Assembly: GCF_018129065.1 (NCBI RefSeq)
Contig: NZ_JAAEDM010000029.1
Location: 1-49,054 of the forward strand
Direction of reading: 5' to 3'
DNA: 49,054 nucleotides
Origin: Neoroseomonas soli
Lineage (GTDB): Bacteria; Pseudomonadota; Alphaproteobacteria; Acetobacterales; Acetobacteraceae
Shown: in pieces, positions 1-7,823 of the stretch
Layout of the letters: each line of letters opens with the position of its first letter
Numbering within the stretch: position 1 is the first letter of the stretch
The notes under the pieces: model-generated
Told to the model about the DNA's origin: nothing
What the model saw: the letters and a program-made list of their open reading frames with translations, nothing else
Databases searched by the model: none
Made by a program: the position numbers and the translations under genes

Positions 1-1296
1 GACCTGCCGGGGCGGCCGCACCGGCTGCTGGTGGGGCTCGGCAAGGACCGCACGCAACGCGCCGCCGAGACCGCCGGCGCGGCCGCCGCCCTGGCCGCCG
101 GGGAGGCGACCGAACTCGACCTCGCTGCCGAGGGGCTTTCGCCCGAGGAGGCGGCGGCGGTGGCGGCCGGCGTGGCGCTCGGCGCGTGGCGCTTCGACGG
201 GCTGCGGACGAAGGATGTGGCGAAGCGCCTGTCGCGCCTGACCGTCCACCTGCCACAGGCAGAGGTGGCGGCGGAGGCGGCCTATGCGCGCCTGGCCCCC
301 GGCGTGGCCGGCTGCCTCCTTGCGCGCGACCTGACCGCCGAGCCCGCCAACCGCCTGACCACGCGCGCCTTCGCCGAGCGGCTCGAGGCGCTGGCGGATG
401 AGGGGCTCGAGGTCGAGATCCACGGCCGGAAATGGCTGGAGCGCCACGGCTTCGGCGCGCTGCTCGCGGTGGGCGGCGGCAGCGACAGCCCGCCGCGTCT
501 CGCGGTGCTGCGCTGGCGCGGCGTGCTGCCTGTGCCCCCCGTCGCTTTCGTCGGCAAGGGCATCGTCTTCGACACCGGCGGCGTCTCGATCAAGCCGGCC
601 GCCGGGATGGAGGCGATGCGCGCCGACATGGCGGGCGCGGCCGCCTGCGCGGGGGCGATGCTGGCCCTGGCCCGGCGGAAATCCCCCGCGCCGGCGGTGG
701 CGGTGCTCGCCATCGCGGAGAACGCGACCGGTGCGCGCTCCTATCGCCCGGGCGACGTGATCCGCACCTCCTCGCGCCGCACGGTGGAGGTGATCGACAC
801 CGACGCGGAGGGGCGGCTGGTCCTCGCGGATGCGCTGCACCATGCCATCGCGCGCTTCCGTCCGCGCGCGATGATCGACCTCGCGACCCTGACCGGCGCG
901 GTGATCTCAACACTCGGCCACCATCGCGCCGGGCTGTTCGGGACGGAGGCGGCCCTCATGGCGGCAGCCGCCGCGGCGGGGGAGGCCGTGGGCGAGAGGC
1001 TTTGGCCGTTGCCGATCGGCGAGCGGCACCGGGAGGACCTGAAGTCCGACATCGCCGACCTCAGGCAATGCGTGCCGGCCGGGGGCGATGGTTGGGCGGG
1101 ACGCTTCGTTCCCGATGCCTGCCACGCCGCCGCCTTCCTGCGCGAATTCGTCGGCCAGACGCCCTGGGCGCACCTGGACATCGCCGGGATGGACACGGCG
1201 GAGGCGGCGCATGACCTCGGCCCGGCGGGGCCGACCGGCTTCGGCGTCCGGCTGCTCGACCGCCTGGTCTCGATGCGCTTCGAGCAGGAGCCATGA
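1..1296 (+). CDS. pepA: Leucyl aminopeptidase (peptidase M17), 5' end missing
   Basis: Cytosolic metallo-aminopeptidase removing N-terminal residues from peptides. The frame is open from the first base, so the N-terminus lies outside the window; 431 residues are visible against roughly 480-500 for the family. The M17 catalytic region is intact: GKGIVFDTGGVSIKP carries the metal-binding Lys and Asp, MRADMAG the next Asp, and DTDAEGRLVLADAL is the family signature with its Asp and Glu. The signature usually begins with Asn; here that residue is Asp. The stop codon overlaps the start of the next gene (ATGA), so the two are probably translated together. holC follows 417 bases later, and pepA-holC is a common proteobacterial neighbourhood. 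Confidence 0.93.
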   Translation, partial: DLPGRPHRLLVGLGKDRTQRAAETAGAAAALAAGEATELDLAAEGLSPEEAAAVAAGVALGAWRFDGLRTKDVAKRLSRLTVHLPQAEVAAEAAYARLAPGVAGCLLARDLTAEPANRLTTRAFAERLEALADEGLEVEIHGRKWLERHGFGALLAVGGGSDSPPRLAVLRWRGVLPVPPVAFVGKGIVFDTGGVSIKPAAGMEAMRADMAGAAACAGAMLALARRKSPAPAVAVLAIAENATGARSYRPGDVIRTSSRRTVEVIDTDAEGRLVLADALHHAIARFRPRAMIDLATLTGAVISTLGHHRAGLFGTEAALMAAAAAAGEAVGERLWPLPIGERHREDLKSDIADLRQCVPAGGDGWAGRFVPDACHAAAFLREFVGQTPWAHLDIAGMDTAEAAHDLGPAGPTGFGVRLLDRLVSMRFEQEP

Positions 1297-1709
1297 AGGC
1301 GCTGTTGCTGCCGGCCCTGCTGGCGATGGCGACGGCGCCCGCGCCGGCCTCGGCCCAGGCGCTGCTGCCCTGCGAGCAGATCGAGGCGACCTCGCGCCCC
1401 GGCATGGTCCCGGCGACCGGCTACGCGGCGGTCATCGAGGGCGGGATGCTGCGCCGCATCGTGCTGACGCTCGCCAACGGCCAGCGCACCACCACGGAAT
1501 TCACGCCCATGGGGGATGGCGTCTCGGTCCGTCTGGTGACCTTTCCCGACCCGCGCGAGGCAGCCCGCGTCACGGCCGTGTTCAATCGCGCGACGGTTTC
1601 CACCGACGGCACGGTCCTGGTCGAGACCTGGCTTCGGCGTGCCGAGGACTCCGTCCCGGCACACAACTTCTATCGCCTGCGATGCGCGCCGGGCGGGGTT
1701 TCCAAGTAG
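1293..1709 (+). CDS. Small secreted protein of unknown function
   Basis: 138 residues. The first 21 form a classical signal peptide (MKALLLP, hydrophobic core, ASAQ cleavage), so the product is probably periplasmic. The mature part has two cysteines (about residues 28 and 133) that could form a disulfide, and alternating beta-type sequence such as TVSTDGTVLVETW. I recognise no family. The start overlaps the aminopeptidase stop by four bases, and holC starts 4 bases after its stop, so it sits inside a pepA-holC transcription unit without an obvious functional link to either. Confidence 0.72.
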   Translation: MKALLLPALLAMATAPAPASAQALLPCEQIEATSRPGMVPATGYAAVIEGGMLRRIVLTLANGQRTTTEFTPMGDGVSVRLVTFPDPREAARVTAVFNRATVSTDGTVLVETWLRRAEDSVPAHNFYRLRCAPGGVSK

Positions 1710-1713
1710 CGGC

Positions 1714-2163
1714 ATGGCGGAGATCGGCTTCTACCACCTGACCCGCACGCCCCTGGAGCAGGCCCTGCCGCGGCTGCTCGGCCGCATGCTGCAATCGGGT
1801 GGCCGCGCCTATGTCCTGTGCGGGGAGACGGAGCGCGCCAAGGCGCTCGACGCCGCACTGTGGACGGCGCCGGAACCGGACTGGCTGCCGCACGGCCAGG
1901 CGGGCGGGGAGAACGACGCGCTGCAGCCGATCCTGCTCGGCACCGCCGACATCGCGCCGGGCAATGGCGCGCGCTTCCTGTTCCTGGTGGACGGCGCGGA
2001 CAGCGCGCGGCTGGCGGAGTACGACCGCGTGCTCGACCTTTTCGACGGCGGCGACGAGGCGGCGGTGGCGGCCGCCCGCCGCCGCTGGGTGGCGGCGAAG
2101 GCGGCCGGGCACGCGCTCGCCTACTGGCAGCAGGGCCCCGGGGGGTGGGAGAAGAAGGCCTGA
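1714..2163 (+). CDS. holC: DNA polymerase III chi subunit
   Basis: 149 residues, the usual size for HolC, which links the clamp-loader complex to single-stranded DNA-binding protein in the replisome. The family pattern is visible: EIGFYHLTRTPLEQALPRLL at the N-terminus, then GRAYVLCG, DWLPHG and a hydrophobic strand (ARFLFLVDGA). The reading frame opens further upstream, but the ATG at 1714 fits the family N-terminus and lies 4 bases after the preceding stop. It ends 16 bases before the convergent Bug-type gene. Confidence 0.85.
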   Translation: MAEIGFYHLTRTPLEQALPRLLGRMLQSGGRAYVLCGETERAKALDAALWTAPEPDWLPHGQAGGENDALQPILLGTADIAPGNGARFLFLVDGADSARLAEYDRVLDLFDGGDEAAVAAARRRWVAAKAAGHALAYWQQGPGGWEKKA

Positions 2164-2179
2164 CGGGCCCTCCTCCCGT

Positions 2180-3148
2180 TCAGCCTTCCAGCCGGATCCC
2201 GGTCAGTTCCACCAGGCGGCGCCAGCGCGCCACTTCCTCCCGCTGGAAGGCGGCAAAGGGTTCGGCCGGCAGCGGCGCGGCGACGAAGCCCTGGCCGGTC
2301 AGGCGCTGCTGCATCTCCGGCTGGGCCAGGATGCGTTGCAGCGCGTCCGAAAGGCGCGCGACGATCTCCGCCGGTGTGCGCGCCGGCGCCCAGAGACCGA
2401 ACCAGGCATCGACGGCGAGATCCTGCGCATTCAGTTCAGCGAAGGTCGGCACGTCGGGCGTTTCCGGCAGGCGGGCCGGGGCGCCGATGCCGAGCGCCCG
2501 CAGCCGCCCCTCGCGCACCAGCGCCACCACCTGCGGCCAGGTCGAGACGAAGAAGTCCACGGTGCCCGCGACCGTGTCCGTCGTCGCCTGCGCGCCGCCG
2601 CGGTAGGGCACGTGCGTCGCGTCCATGCGCTCGCGCCGGACGAAGGTTTCCGCGATCACATGGCTCGCCGAGCCGACGCCGGAGGAGGCATAGGTCACGC
2701 GCCCGCCGTTCTTCCCCTTCGCCGCGAGTTCGGCCAGCGTCCGCGGCCCGTTGGCCGGCACCACCAGCGCGTGGTGCACCGCGGCGAGCCGCGCGATGGG
2801 CGCGAAATCCGCAACAGGATCGTAGGGCAGGGAGGACAGCATCGCCGCATTGGCCGCATGCGTCTGGTTGTTGCCGAGCGACAGCGTGTAGCCGTCCGCC
2901 GCCGCCTGCGCGACCGCCTGGGTGCCGACGACGGCGGCGCCGCCCGGGCGGTTGTCCACCACGAAGGTGCTGCCCGGGATCGCATCCTGCAGCGCGGCCG
3001 CGAGGGTGCGTGCCAGCACGTCGGTCGATCCGCCCGGCGGATAGGCGAGGACGACGCGCACCGGGCGCGACGGCCAGGCCTGCGCCCGCGCGGCGGCAAC
3101 GGGCAGGGTGAGAGCGGGGGCAGCGAGCAAGGCGCGGCGACGGATCAT
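2180..3148 (-). CDS. Bug/TctC-family tripartite tricarboxylate transporter substrate-binding protein
   Basis: 322 residues with an N-terminal export signal containing an arginine cluster (RRRALLAAP), cleaved near ARAQ. The mature part is typical of the Bug family: WPSRPVRVVLAYPPGGSTD near the start, the VVDNRPGG segment, and GPRTLAELAAKGK and VPTFAEL further on. Bug proteins are periplasmic receptors for carboxylates and related small molecules feeding TctAB-type permeases. No tctA or tctB is in the window, so it is an orphan receptor, as is usual in Acetobacteraceae and Burkholderiales genomes with many paralogues. The ligand cannot be read from the sequence. Confidence 0.9.
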   Translation of the reverse strand: MIRRRALLAAPALTLPVAAARAQAWPSRPVRVVLAYPPGGSTDVLARTLAAALQDAIPGSTFVVDNRPGGAAVVGTQAVAQAAADGYTLSLGNNQTHAANAAMLSSLPYDPVADFAPIARLAAVHHALVVPANGPRTLAELAAKGKNGGRVTYASSGVGSASHVIAETFVRRERMDATHVPYRGGAQATTDTVAGTVDFFVSTWPQVVALVREGRLRALGIGAPARLPETPDVPTFAELNAQDLAVDAWFGLWAPARTPAEIVARLSDALQRILAQPEMQQRLTGQGFVAAPLPAEPFAAFQREEVARWRRLVELTGIRLEG

Positions 3149-3244
3149 GGCGGTTCCTCCCGGGAGGTGGCGGCGCCGGCGCGCCGGCCTTCGCCGCCCT
3201 GTTGGCCGATCCCGCGCCTTCGGTCCAGAGCGACCCAGAATTGT

Positions 3245-3283
3245 AACCGATCAGTTCATTGAATTCCGCCGCGGCGGCGGAAT
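3245..3283. promoter_or_regulatory. Two adjacent palindromes in a divergent promoter region
   Basis: Between the Bug-type gene (leftward) and the small gene at 3317 (rightward). AACCGATCAGTT at 3245-3256 is a palindrome with one mismatch, of the kind seen in TetR-type operators. Seven bases on, ATTCCGCCG (3263-3271) and CGGCGGAAT (3275-3283) form a perfect 9-base inverted repeat around 3 bases. No regulator gene is adjacent. Operator function is inferred from position and symmetry only. Confidence 0.3.
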
Positions 3284-3316
3284 AGGTTGGACTGCATCGG
3301 ACGAAGGAGGGGCGTG

Positions 3317-3502
3317 ATGGAAGGCATCAACTCGCCCCGGCCGGCCGAGTTGGCCGACCGGACCCATGTGCGCAGCGCCGCGGGGGTCGAGGAACCGCCG
3401 ACCGGCCGCGCGCTGTGGCCGACCTTCATGCGCCGCACGCTGGACGAGGAAGACCTGCGCCGCCGCCTGCCGGCGCTTCGCCCGGCGGCCAAGCCCCGCT
3501 GA
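3317..3502 (+). CDS. Small hypothetical protein (61 residues)
   Basis: The ATG at 3317 is preceded by AAGGAGG at 3304-3310, one of the best Shine-Dalgarno sites in the window, which is the main reason for calling it. The product is hydrophilic, has no signal or membrane segment, and carries LWPTFMRRTLDEEDLRRR, which could form an amphipathic helix. No family is recognised. It converges on the ABC-F gene with an 18-base gap. Confidence 0.5.
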   Translation: MEGINSPRPAELADRTHVRSAAGVEEPPTGRALWPTFMRRTLDEEDLRRRLPALRPAAKPR

Positions 3503-3520
3503 ACCTCCGCGCGCCGCGCG

Positions 3521-5383
3521 TCAGGCGGCGTCCAGCCGGGCGGAGAGCTCCAGCCATTCCTCCTCGAGCGCCGCGACCTCCTTCGCGATAGCGGCACGGC
3601 GCGTGTTGGCCCAGGCGATGTCCTCGGGCTTGAAGCGCGCATAGGTGTCGGGGTCGGAAAGCCGCTTCTCGATCAGGCCATCCTCGCGCGAAAGGCGGTC
3701 GAGCGCGGCTTCGACTTCCTTGAGGCGGGCGCGCAAGGGGGCAGTGGCGATGCGCGCGCCGGCCCGCTCGCGGCGAGCCTCGGCGCGGGCATCGGGGGTT
3801 TCCGGACGCGGGCCGCGGGCGCGCTCGGCGAGCAGCGCGCGGTATTCGTCGAGGTCCCCGTCGAAGGGCGTCACCGCGCCATCGGCCACCAGCCAGAGCC
3901 GATCCGCCGCCAGTTCCACGAGATGCGGGTCGTGGGTGATGAGCACCACGGCACCGGAAAATTCCGCCAGCGCCTTCACCAGCGCCTCGCGCGCATCGAT
4001 GTCGAGGTGGTTGGTCGGTTCGTCGAGGATCAGCAGTTGCGGCGCGTCGCGGGTGGTCAGCGCCAGCAGCAGCCGTGCCTTCTCCCCGCCCGAGAGCGCG
4101 GTCACCTTGTTGTCCGCGCGATCGGCATCGAGGCCGAAACGGGCGAGCTGGCTCCGGCACTGCGTCTCGGTGGCCTTGGGCAGCGCCGCCTGCATGTGGG
4201 TCAGCGGCGTGCCGTCGAGGTTCAGTTCCTCGGCCTGGTGCTGCGCGAAGTAGCCGACCCTCAGTGAACGGGCGCGGAAATGCGTGCCGCCTTCCGGCTC
4301 CAGCCGCCCCGCGAGCAGTTTCGCCAGCGTGGACTTGCCGTTGCCGTTGGCGCCGAGCAGCGCGATGCGGTCGTCCGGGTCGAGGCGCAGGTTCATGTTG
4401 CGCAGGATCGGCGGGCCGCCGTAGCCGACCGCGCAGCCGTTCAGCGACAGGATGGGGGGCGACAGCGGCTCGGGGGCGGGGAAGGCGAAGCGGACGGGGG
4501 TGTCCTCGACCACTGCCTCGATCGGGGGCAGGCGTTCCAGGGCCTTGAGGCGGGACTGCGCCTGCCGCGCCTTGGTCGCCTTGGCGCGGAAGCGGTCCAC
4601 GAAGGATTGGATGCGGGCGCGTTCCGCCACGACCTTGGTATTGAGCGCCGCCTGCTGCGCCTGGCGCTCTGCCCGGATGCGCACGAAGTCCGCGAAATTG
4701 CCCGGGTAGAGCGTGATCCCGCCGCGATCGAGATGCGCGATGGAATCGACGCAGCGTTCCAGCAGGCCGCGGTCGTGGCTGACGACGATCGCCGCGCCGG
4801 GGAAGCGCTGCAGCCAGGTCTCGAGCCACAGCGCGGCTTCGAGGTCGAGATGGTTGGTCGGTTCGTCCAGCAGCAGCAACTCGGGCTCGAGGAACAGCGC
4901 GCGCGCCAGCGCCACGCGCATCCGCCAGCCGCCGGAGAATTCCCGCGACGGCCGGGCCTGCGCCGCGGCGTCGAAGCCGAGGCCCGAGAGGACCGCCCCC
5001 GCCCGCGCCGGCGCGCTGTCGGCGCGGATGGCGATGAGGCGGTCATGGATCTCGGCCAGCCGGTGGGGGTCGGGGTGGCTGTCGGCCTCGGCGAGCAGGG
5101 CGGCGCGCTCGGTGTCGGCCGCGAGCACGATGTCGAGCAGGCTGACATCCCCGCCGGGGGCTTCCTGCGCGACATGGCCGAGCCGGGCGCGGGCGGCGAG
5201 GCGGATCTCCCCGCCATCGGGCTGCAATTCCCCGGTGATGGCGCGCAGCAGGGTGGACTTCCCGGCGCCGTTGCGGCCGACCAGGCCGACCTTCCGGCCG
5301 TCGTCGATCTGCAGGTTCGCCCCTTCCAGCAGCGGCCGGCCGGCGATGCGGATGGTGAGGTCACGGATGGAAAGGACGGTCAT
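3521..5383 (-). CDS. ABC-F family ATPase (YheS/Uup-like)
   Basis: 620-residue soluble protein with two ABC ATPase domains and no membrane segments, the hallmark of ABC-F translation factors that act at the ribosome. First domain: Walker A GRNGAGKST (residues 36-44), signature SGGWRMR, Walker B LLLLDEPTNHLD. An Arg/Lys-rich helical linker (ERARIQSFVDRFRAKATKA) follows, as expected for the P-site tRNA-interaction motif. Second domain: Walker A GANGNGKST, signature LSGGEKAR, Walker B LLILDEPTNHLD. The last 90 or so residues are a charged predicted coiled coil (LKEVEAALDRLSREDGLIE). The C-terminal coiled coil favours YheS or Uup over EttA; the exact subgroup is uncertain. Confidence 0.93.
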   Translation of the reverse strand: MTVLSIRDLTIRIAGRPLLEGANLQIDDGRKVGLVGRNGAGKSTLLRAITGELQPDGGEIRLAARARLGHVAQEAPGGDVSLLDIVLAADTERAALLAEADSHPDPHRLAEIHDRLIAIRADSAPARAGAVLSGLGFDAAAQARPSREFSGGWRMRVALARALFLEPELLLLDEPTNHLDLEAALWLETWLQRFPGAAIVVSHDRGLLERCVDSIAHLDRGGITLYPGNFADFVRIRAERQAQQAALNTKVVAERARIQSFVDRFRAKATKARQAQSRLKALERLPPIEAVVEDTPVRFAFPAPEPLSPPILSLNGCAVGYGGPPILRNMNLRLDPDDRIALLGANGNGKSTLAKLLAGRLEPEGGTHFRARSLRVGYFAQHQAEELNLDGTPLTHMQAALPKATETQCRSQLARFGLDADRADNKVTALSGGEKARLLLALTTRDAPQLLILDEPTNHLDIDAREALVKALAEFSGAVVLITHDPHLVELAADRLWLVADGAVTPFDGDLDEYRALLAERARGPRPETPDARAEARRERAGARIATAPLRARLKEVEAALDRLSREDGLIEKRLSDPDTYARFKPEDIAWANTRRAAIAKEVAALEEEWLELSARLDAA

Positions 5384-5624
5384 GCGGTGGCGCTTCTAGC
5401 GGGCCTGGGGCCGGCTGTCATACGCTCGGCGGCGGTCGCGCCGACCCGTGGCAGCATCTCGCCGCCGACGGTATCCCCCTTGTCCTGCACGCGACCGCCC
5501 CACGGCCCGGCGTCCGGGTGCGCCGGCCATGATGCCGGGCGTATCCGTCATCGGCCGGGGGTTGCGCGCGGGGCCCATCCCGCCTATCGGGCGCCCCGAT
5601 CCCGAAAAGACCGAGGACAGACCC

Positions 5625-6047
5625 ATGGCCACCGAGCGCACTTTCTCCATCATCAAGCCCGACGCGACCCGCCGCAACCTGACGGGCGCCATCAATGCCA
5701 TCTTCGAGAAGAACGGCCTGCGCATCGTGGCCCAGAAGCGCATCTGGATGTCCCGCGCGCACGCGAAGAAGTTCTACGAGGTGCATGCCGCCCGCCCGTT
5801 CTACAATGATCTGGTGGACTTCATGGTCTCCGGCCCGGTCGTCGTGCAGGTGCTGGAAGGCGAGAACGCCGTGGCCAAGAACCGCGAGCTGATGGGCGCC
5901 ACCAACCCGGCGAATGCCGACGAGGGCACCATCCGCAAGCTCTTCGCCGAGAGCATCGAGGCGAATTCCGTGCATGGCTCCGACAGCGCGGAGAACGCGG
6001 CGGCCGAGATCGCCTACTTCTTCGCCGGCTACGAAATCGTCGAGTGA
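5625..6047 (+). CDS. ndk: Nucleoside diphosphate kinase
   Basis: 140 residues, the exact family size. Ndk transfers the gamma phosphate from ATP to other nucleoside diphosphates through a phosphohistidine. The N-terminus [14 protein letters not shown] and the active-site NSVHGSD with His117 are intact. The frame is open upstream, but the ATG at 5625 gives the conserved N-terminus and is preceded by GAGGACAG. A clear hairpin terminator follows, so the gene probably ends a monocistronic transcript. The 241 bases before it, divergent from the ABC-F gene, must hold both promoters, but I see no convincing -35/-10 pair there. Confidence 0.97.
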   Translation: MATERTFSIIKPDATRRNLTGAINAIFEKNGLRIVAQKRIWMSRAHAKKFYEVHAARPFYNDLVDFMVSGPVVVQVLEGENAVAKNRELMGATNPANADEGTIRKLFAESIEANSVHGSDSAENAAAEIAYFFAGYEIVE

Positions 6048-6090
6048 ATCGCCCGCGCCGCCCCGGCGGCGCAGCCTGACCGTCGAGCAG

Positions 6091-6119
6091 CGCCCCCGGG
6101 GAGAGAGCCTCCGGGGGCG
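6091..6119 (+). terminator. Hairpin terminator after ndk
   Basis: CGCCCCCGG (6091-6099) and CCGGGGGCG (6111-6119) form a perfect 9-base stem around 11 bases, 43 bases after the ndk stop. It is followed by a weakly T-containing stretch rather than a T run, as is common in high-GC genomes. Confidence 0.65.
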
Positions 6120-6139
6120 TTCGCGTTTGCGTCCGTCGT

Positions 6140-6376
6140 TCAGCCGGCGACGCCGAGCACCACGGGACGGTTCTCGTCGCCGTGCTCGAAGCCGACCCAG
6201 ACCTCGGCGCCGATCGGTGTGGTGGAGCCCGGCGTCGCGCCGAAGGGCGTGCAGACCGAGGCCCATACCCCGCCCGAGCCGGCCAGTGCCGGCAACTGGA
6301 TACGGACCCGGCCCGCCCCGGAGGGGTCCGATGTATCGGTGACGATCCCGCGTGCCAGTCCGTGCATGGTGGCCAT
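6140..6376 (-). CDS. Stand-alone gp5/VgrG-type OB-fold protein (baseplate assembly protein V-like)
   Basis: 78 residues that read as a complete OB-fold domain of the phage baseplate V / gp5 / VgrG N-terminal type: GLARGIVTDTSDPSGAGRVR, a strand with VWASVCTPFG, then the turn TPIGAEVWVGFEHGD and the closing strand RPVVLGVAG. The ATG at 6376 (MATMHG) is preceded by AGGAG and gives the natural domain start, although the frame is open further upstream. In contractile injection systems this domain sits in the central spike, usually with a needle, lysozyme or PAAR partner. No such partner or any phage or T6SS gene is nearby, so its role here is unknown. Confidence 0.72.
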   Translation of the reverse strand: MATMHGLARGIVTDTSDPSGAGRVRIQLPALAGSGGVWASVCTPFGATPGSTTPIGAEVWVGFEHGDENRPVVLGVAG

Positions 6377-6951
6377 GTGCCCTGCTCCTGTCCTTCCCGC
6401 GCACCGGCCTCGCGCCCGCCCGGCACGGTCCGGCGGGCGGGTGCGGCGCCCTGCGCGGACCCCCAGGCTACACCTGGGGCCGCGCCATTCGGAGCATGCA
6501 GGTCGCGCAGCGGCAATGACCGCGCTCACGCGGCCTTAAGGGCGCGCGCCGGCTCCGGTGGACAAAGGGGCTGGGCGTGGACGGCATCGCGACGCGCGCC
6601 GTCGCGCGCGCGGGAGGGGGCGCATGCCGGGGGGGGCACATGACGCGGGGGCGGATCTCGCCGCGGTGAAGCCGGACCCGGCCCCGACGGCGGGGATCGA
6701 GGGCAGCGGCCCGGGCGCGGATCGCACCCGCACCACTGTCGCCGTGGTGGCGGCCATGGCCCATGCGCCGGGCGCCACCGTCATCGCCGAGGCAGTGGCG
6801 AGCGCCCCCCCCCTCGGATGCGCGCGCATGCGCCATGCGGGCTGTGACGACCGGCAAGGCAGGCTGCCCGGCCGCCCCAACCCGCCGCCGTCACGGCGCG
6901 CGGTCGGGCCGGGCCCGAATCGGTTCGGCGGGGCCGCTCGCGGCCCGACCG
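6377..6951. other. 575-base stretch without a confident gene
   Basis: Overlapping reading frames occur on both strands and none resembles a known family. On the plus strand an ATG at 6624 follows GGGAGG at 6612-6617 and opens a frame to 7013, but its C-terminal part is Arg/Pro-rich and overlaps the better-supported gene at 6952-7107. On the minus strand the frame covering about 6640-6850 has mostly G or C in third positions. A run of nine C residues lies at 6804-6812, where a one-base change would join two minus-strand frames. It may be a decayed gene or simply GC-rich spacer. Confidence 0.4.
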
Positions 6952-7107
6952 TCAGCCCCAGATGGCGTAGATCAGGACCAGCAGGATCGCGATGGTCACG
7001 AGCGACCAGGTGAGGAAGGAGGTGAAACCGCCCCAGGTCTGCTGGCGCTCCGCGAGAATGTCCGCGGCCTTCACCTCTACGAATTCATAAGTCTGCTGTT
7101 CGGCCAC
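6952..7107 (-). CDS. Small membrane protein resembling aa3-type cytochrome c oxidase subunit IV
   Basis: 51 residues starting with GTG at 7107. The N-terminal half is soluble and acidic (AEQQTYEFVEVKAADILAER), followed by WGGFTSFLTW and one transmembrane helix (SLVTIAILLVLIYAIWG) at the C-terminus. Size, a single C-terminal helix and the F-x-x-F-x-x-W approach to the membrane match the bacterial aa3 oxidase subunit IV family (COX4_pro_2). No other oxidase gene is in the window. The ribosome site is weak. The start lies 33 bases beyond the purN stop on the same strand. Confidence 0.55.
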   Translation of the reverse strand: MAEQQTYEFVEVKAADILAERQQTWGGFTSFLTWSLVTIAILLVLIYAIWG

Positions 7108-7139
7108 GGTAGCGATCCCCAACCACTCTTTCTCTACCC

Positions 7140-7823
7140 TCAGCGTTTAGAAAGCCCTGGCGGGAACGGCAAGGGGTTGGTGAGCACTCCCTCCGCCGAC
7201 GCAGCCGCCGCGACGGTGGCCCGGCCGTCCCGGATCGTCACGCAGCCGGCGGCGAGCCAGGCCAGCGCGGCGGGATAGAGCCGGTGCTCCTGCGCCAGCA
7301 CCCGCGCGGCGAGGCTCGCTTCGGTGTCCTCCGGCAGCACCGGGACGGCGGCCTGGGCGAGGATCGGGCCCTCATCCACGCCCGCCGTGACCATGTGCAC
7401 CGTGCAGCCATGCAGCCGCACGCCCGCGGCGATCGCGCGGGCATGGGTGTCGAGGCCGGGGAAGGCGGGCAGCAGGGACGGGTGGACATTGATCATGCGG
7501 CCTTCCCAGCGCGCGACGAAGCCTTCCGTCAGCACCCGCATGAAACCGGCCAGGGCAATGATCCCGGCGCCGTGGCGGGCGATCTCGGCCTCCATTGCCG
7601 CCTCGAACCCCGCGCGGTCGCCCTTGAAGGCGCGGCTTTCCACCACCGCCGTCGGCACGCCGCGCGCGGCGGCATGGGCGAGGCCCGCGGCGCCGGCGCG
7701 GTTCGACAGCACGAGCGCGATCTCGGCCGGGTAGGCGGGATCGGCGGCGGCCTCGATCAGCGCCGCCATGTTCGACCCGCGCCCGGAGATCAGCACCGCG
7801 ACGCGGCGGCGCGCGGCGCTCAT
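7140..7823 (-). CDS. purN: Phosphoribosylglycinamide formyltransferase
   Basis: 227 residues. PurN formylates GAR from 10-formyl-THF in purine synthesis. The substrate loop [17 protein letters not shown] is near the start. The catalytic core shows [20 protein letters not shown] (Asn, His) and [14 protein letters not shown] with the catalytic Asp. The ATG at 7823 overlaps the purM stop (ATGA), the classical purM-purN coupling. The frame runs far upstream inside purM in another phase, which is a shadow. Confidence 0.96.
   Translation of the reverse strand: MSAARRRVAVLISGRGSNMAALIEAAADPAYPAEIALVLSNRAGAAGLAHAAARGVPTAVVESRAFKGDRAGFEAAMEAEIARHGAGIIALAGFMRVLTEGFVARWEGRMINVHPSLLPAFPGLDTHARAIAAGVRLHGCTVHMVTAGVDEGPILAQAAVPVLPEDTEASLAARVLAQEHRLYPAALAWLAAGCVTIRDGRATVAAAASAEGVLTNPLPFPPGLSKR

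Noticed and set aside
5384-5624. Small RNA or gene between the ABC-F and ndk genes
   Set aside because: No ribosome site, conserved frame or convincing hairpin-terminator pair is visible; treated as a divergent promoter region.
6140-6376. Prophage remnant around the baseplate-type gene
   Set aside because: No integrase, capsid, tail or lysis gene and no attachment-like repeats are visible on either side; flanks are housekeeping genes.
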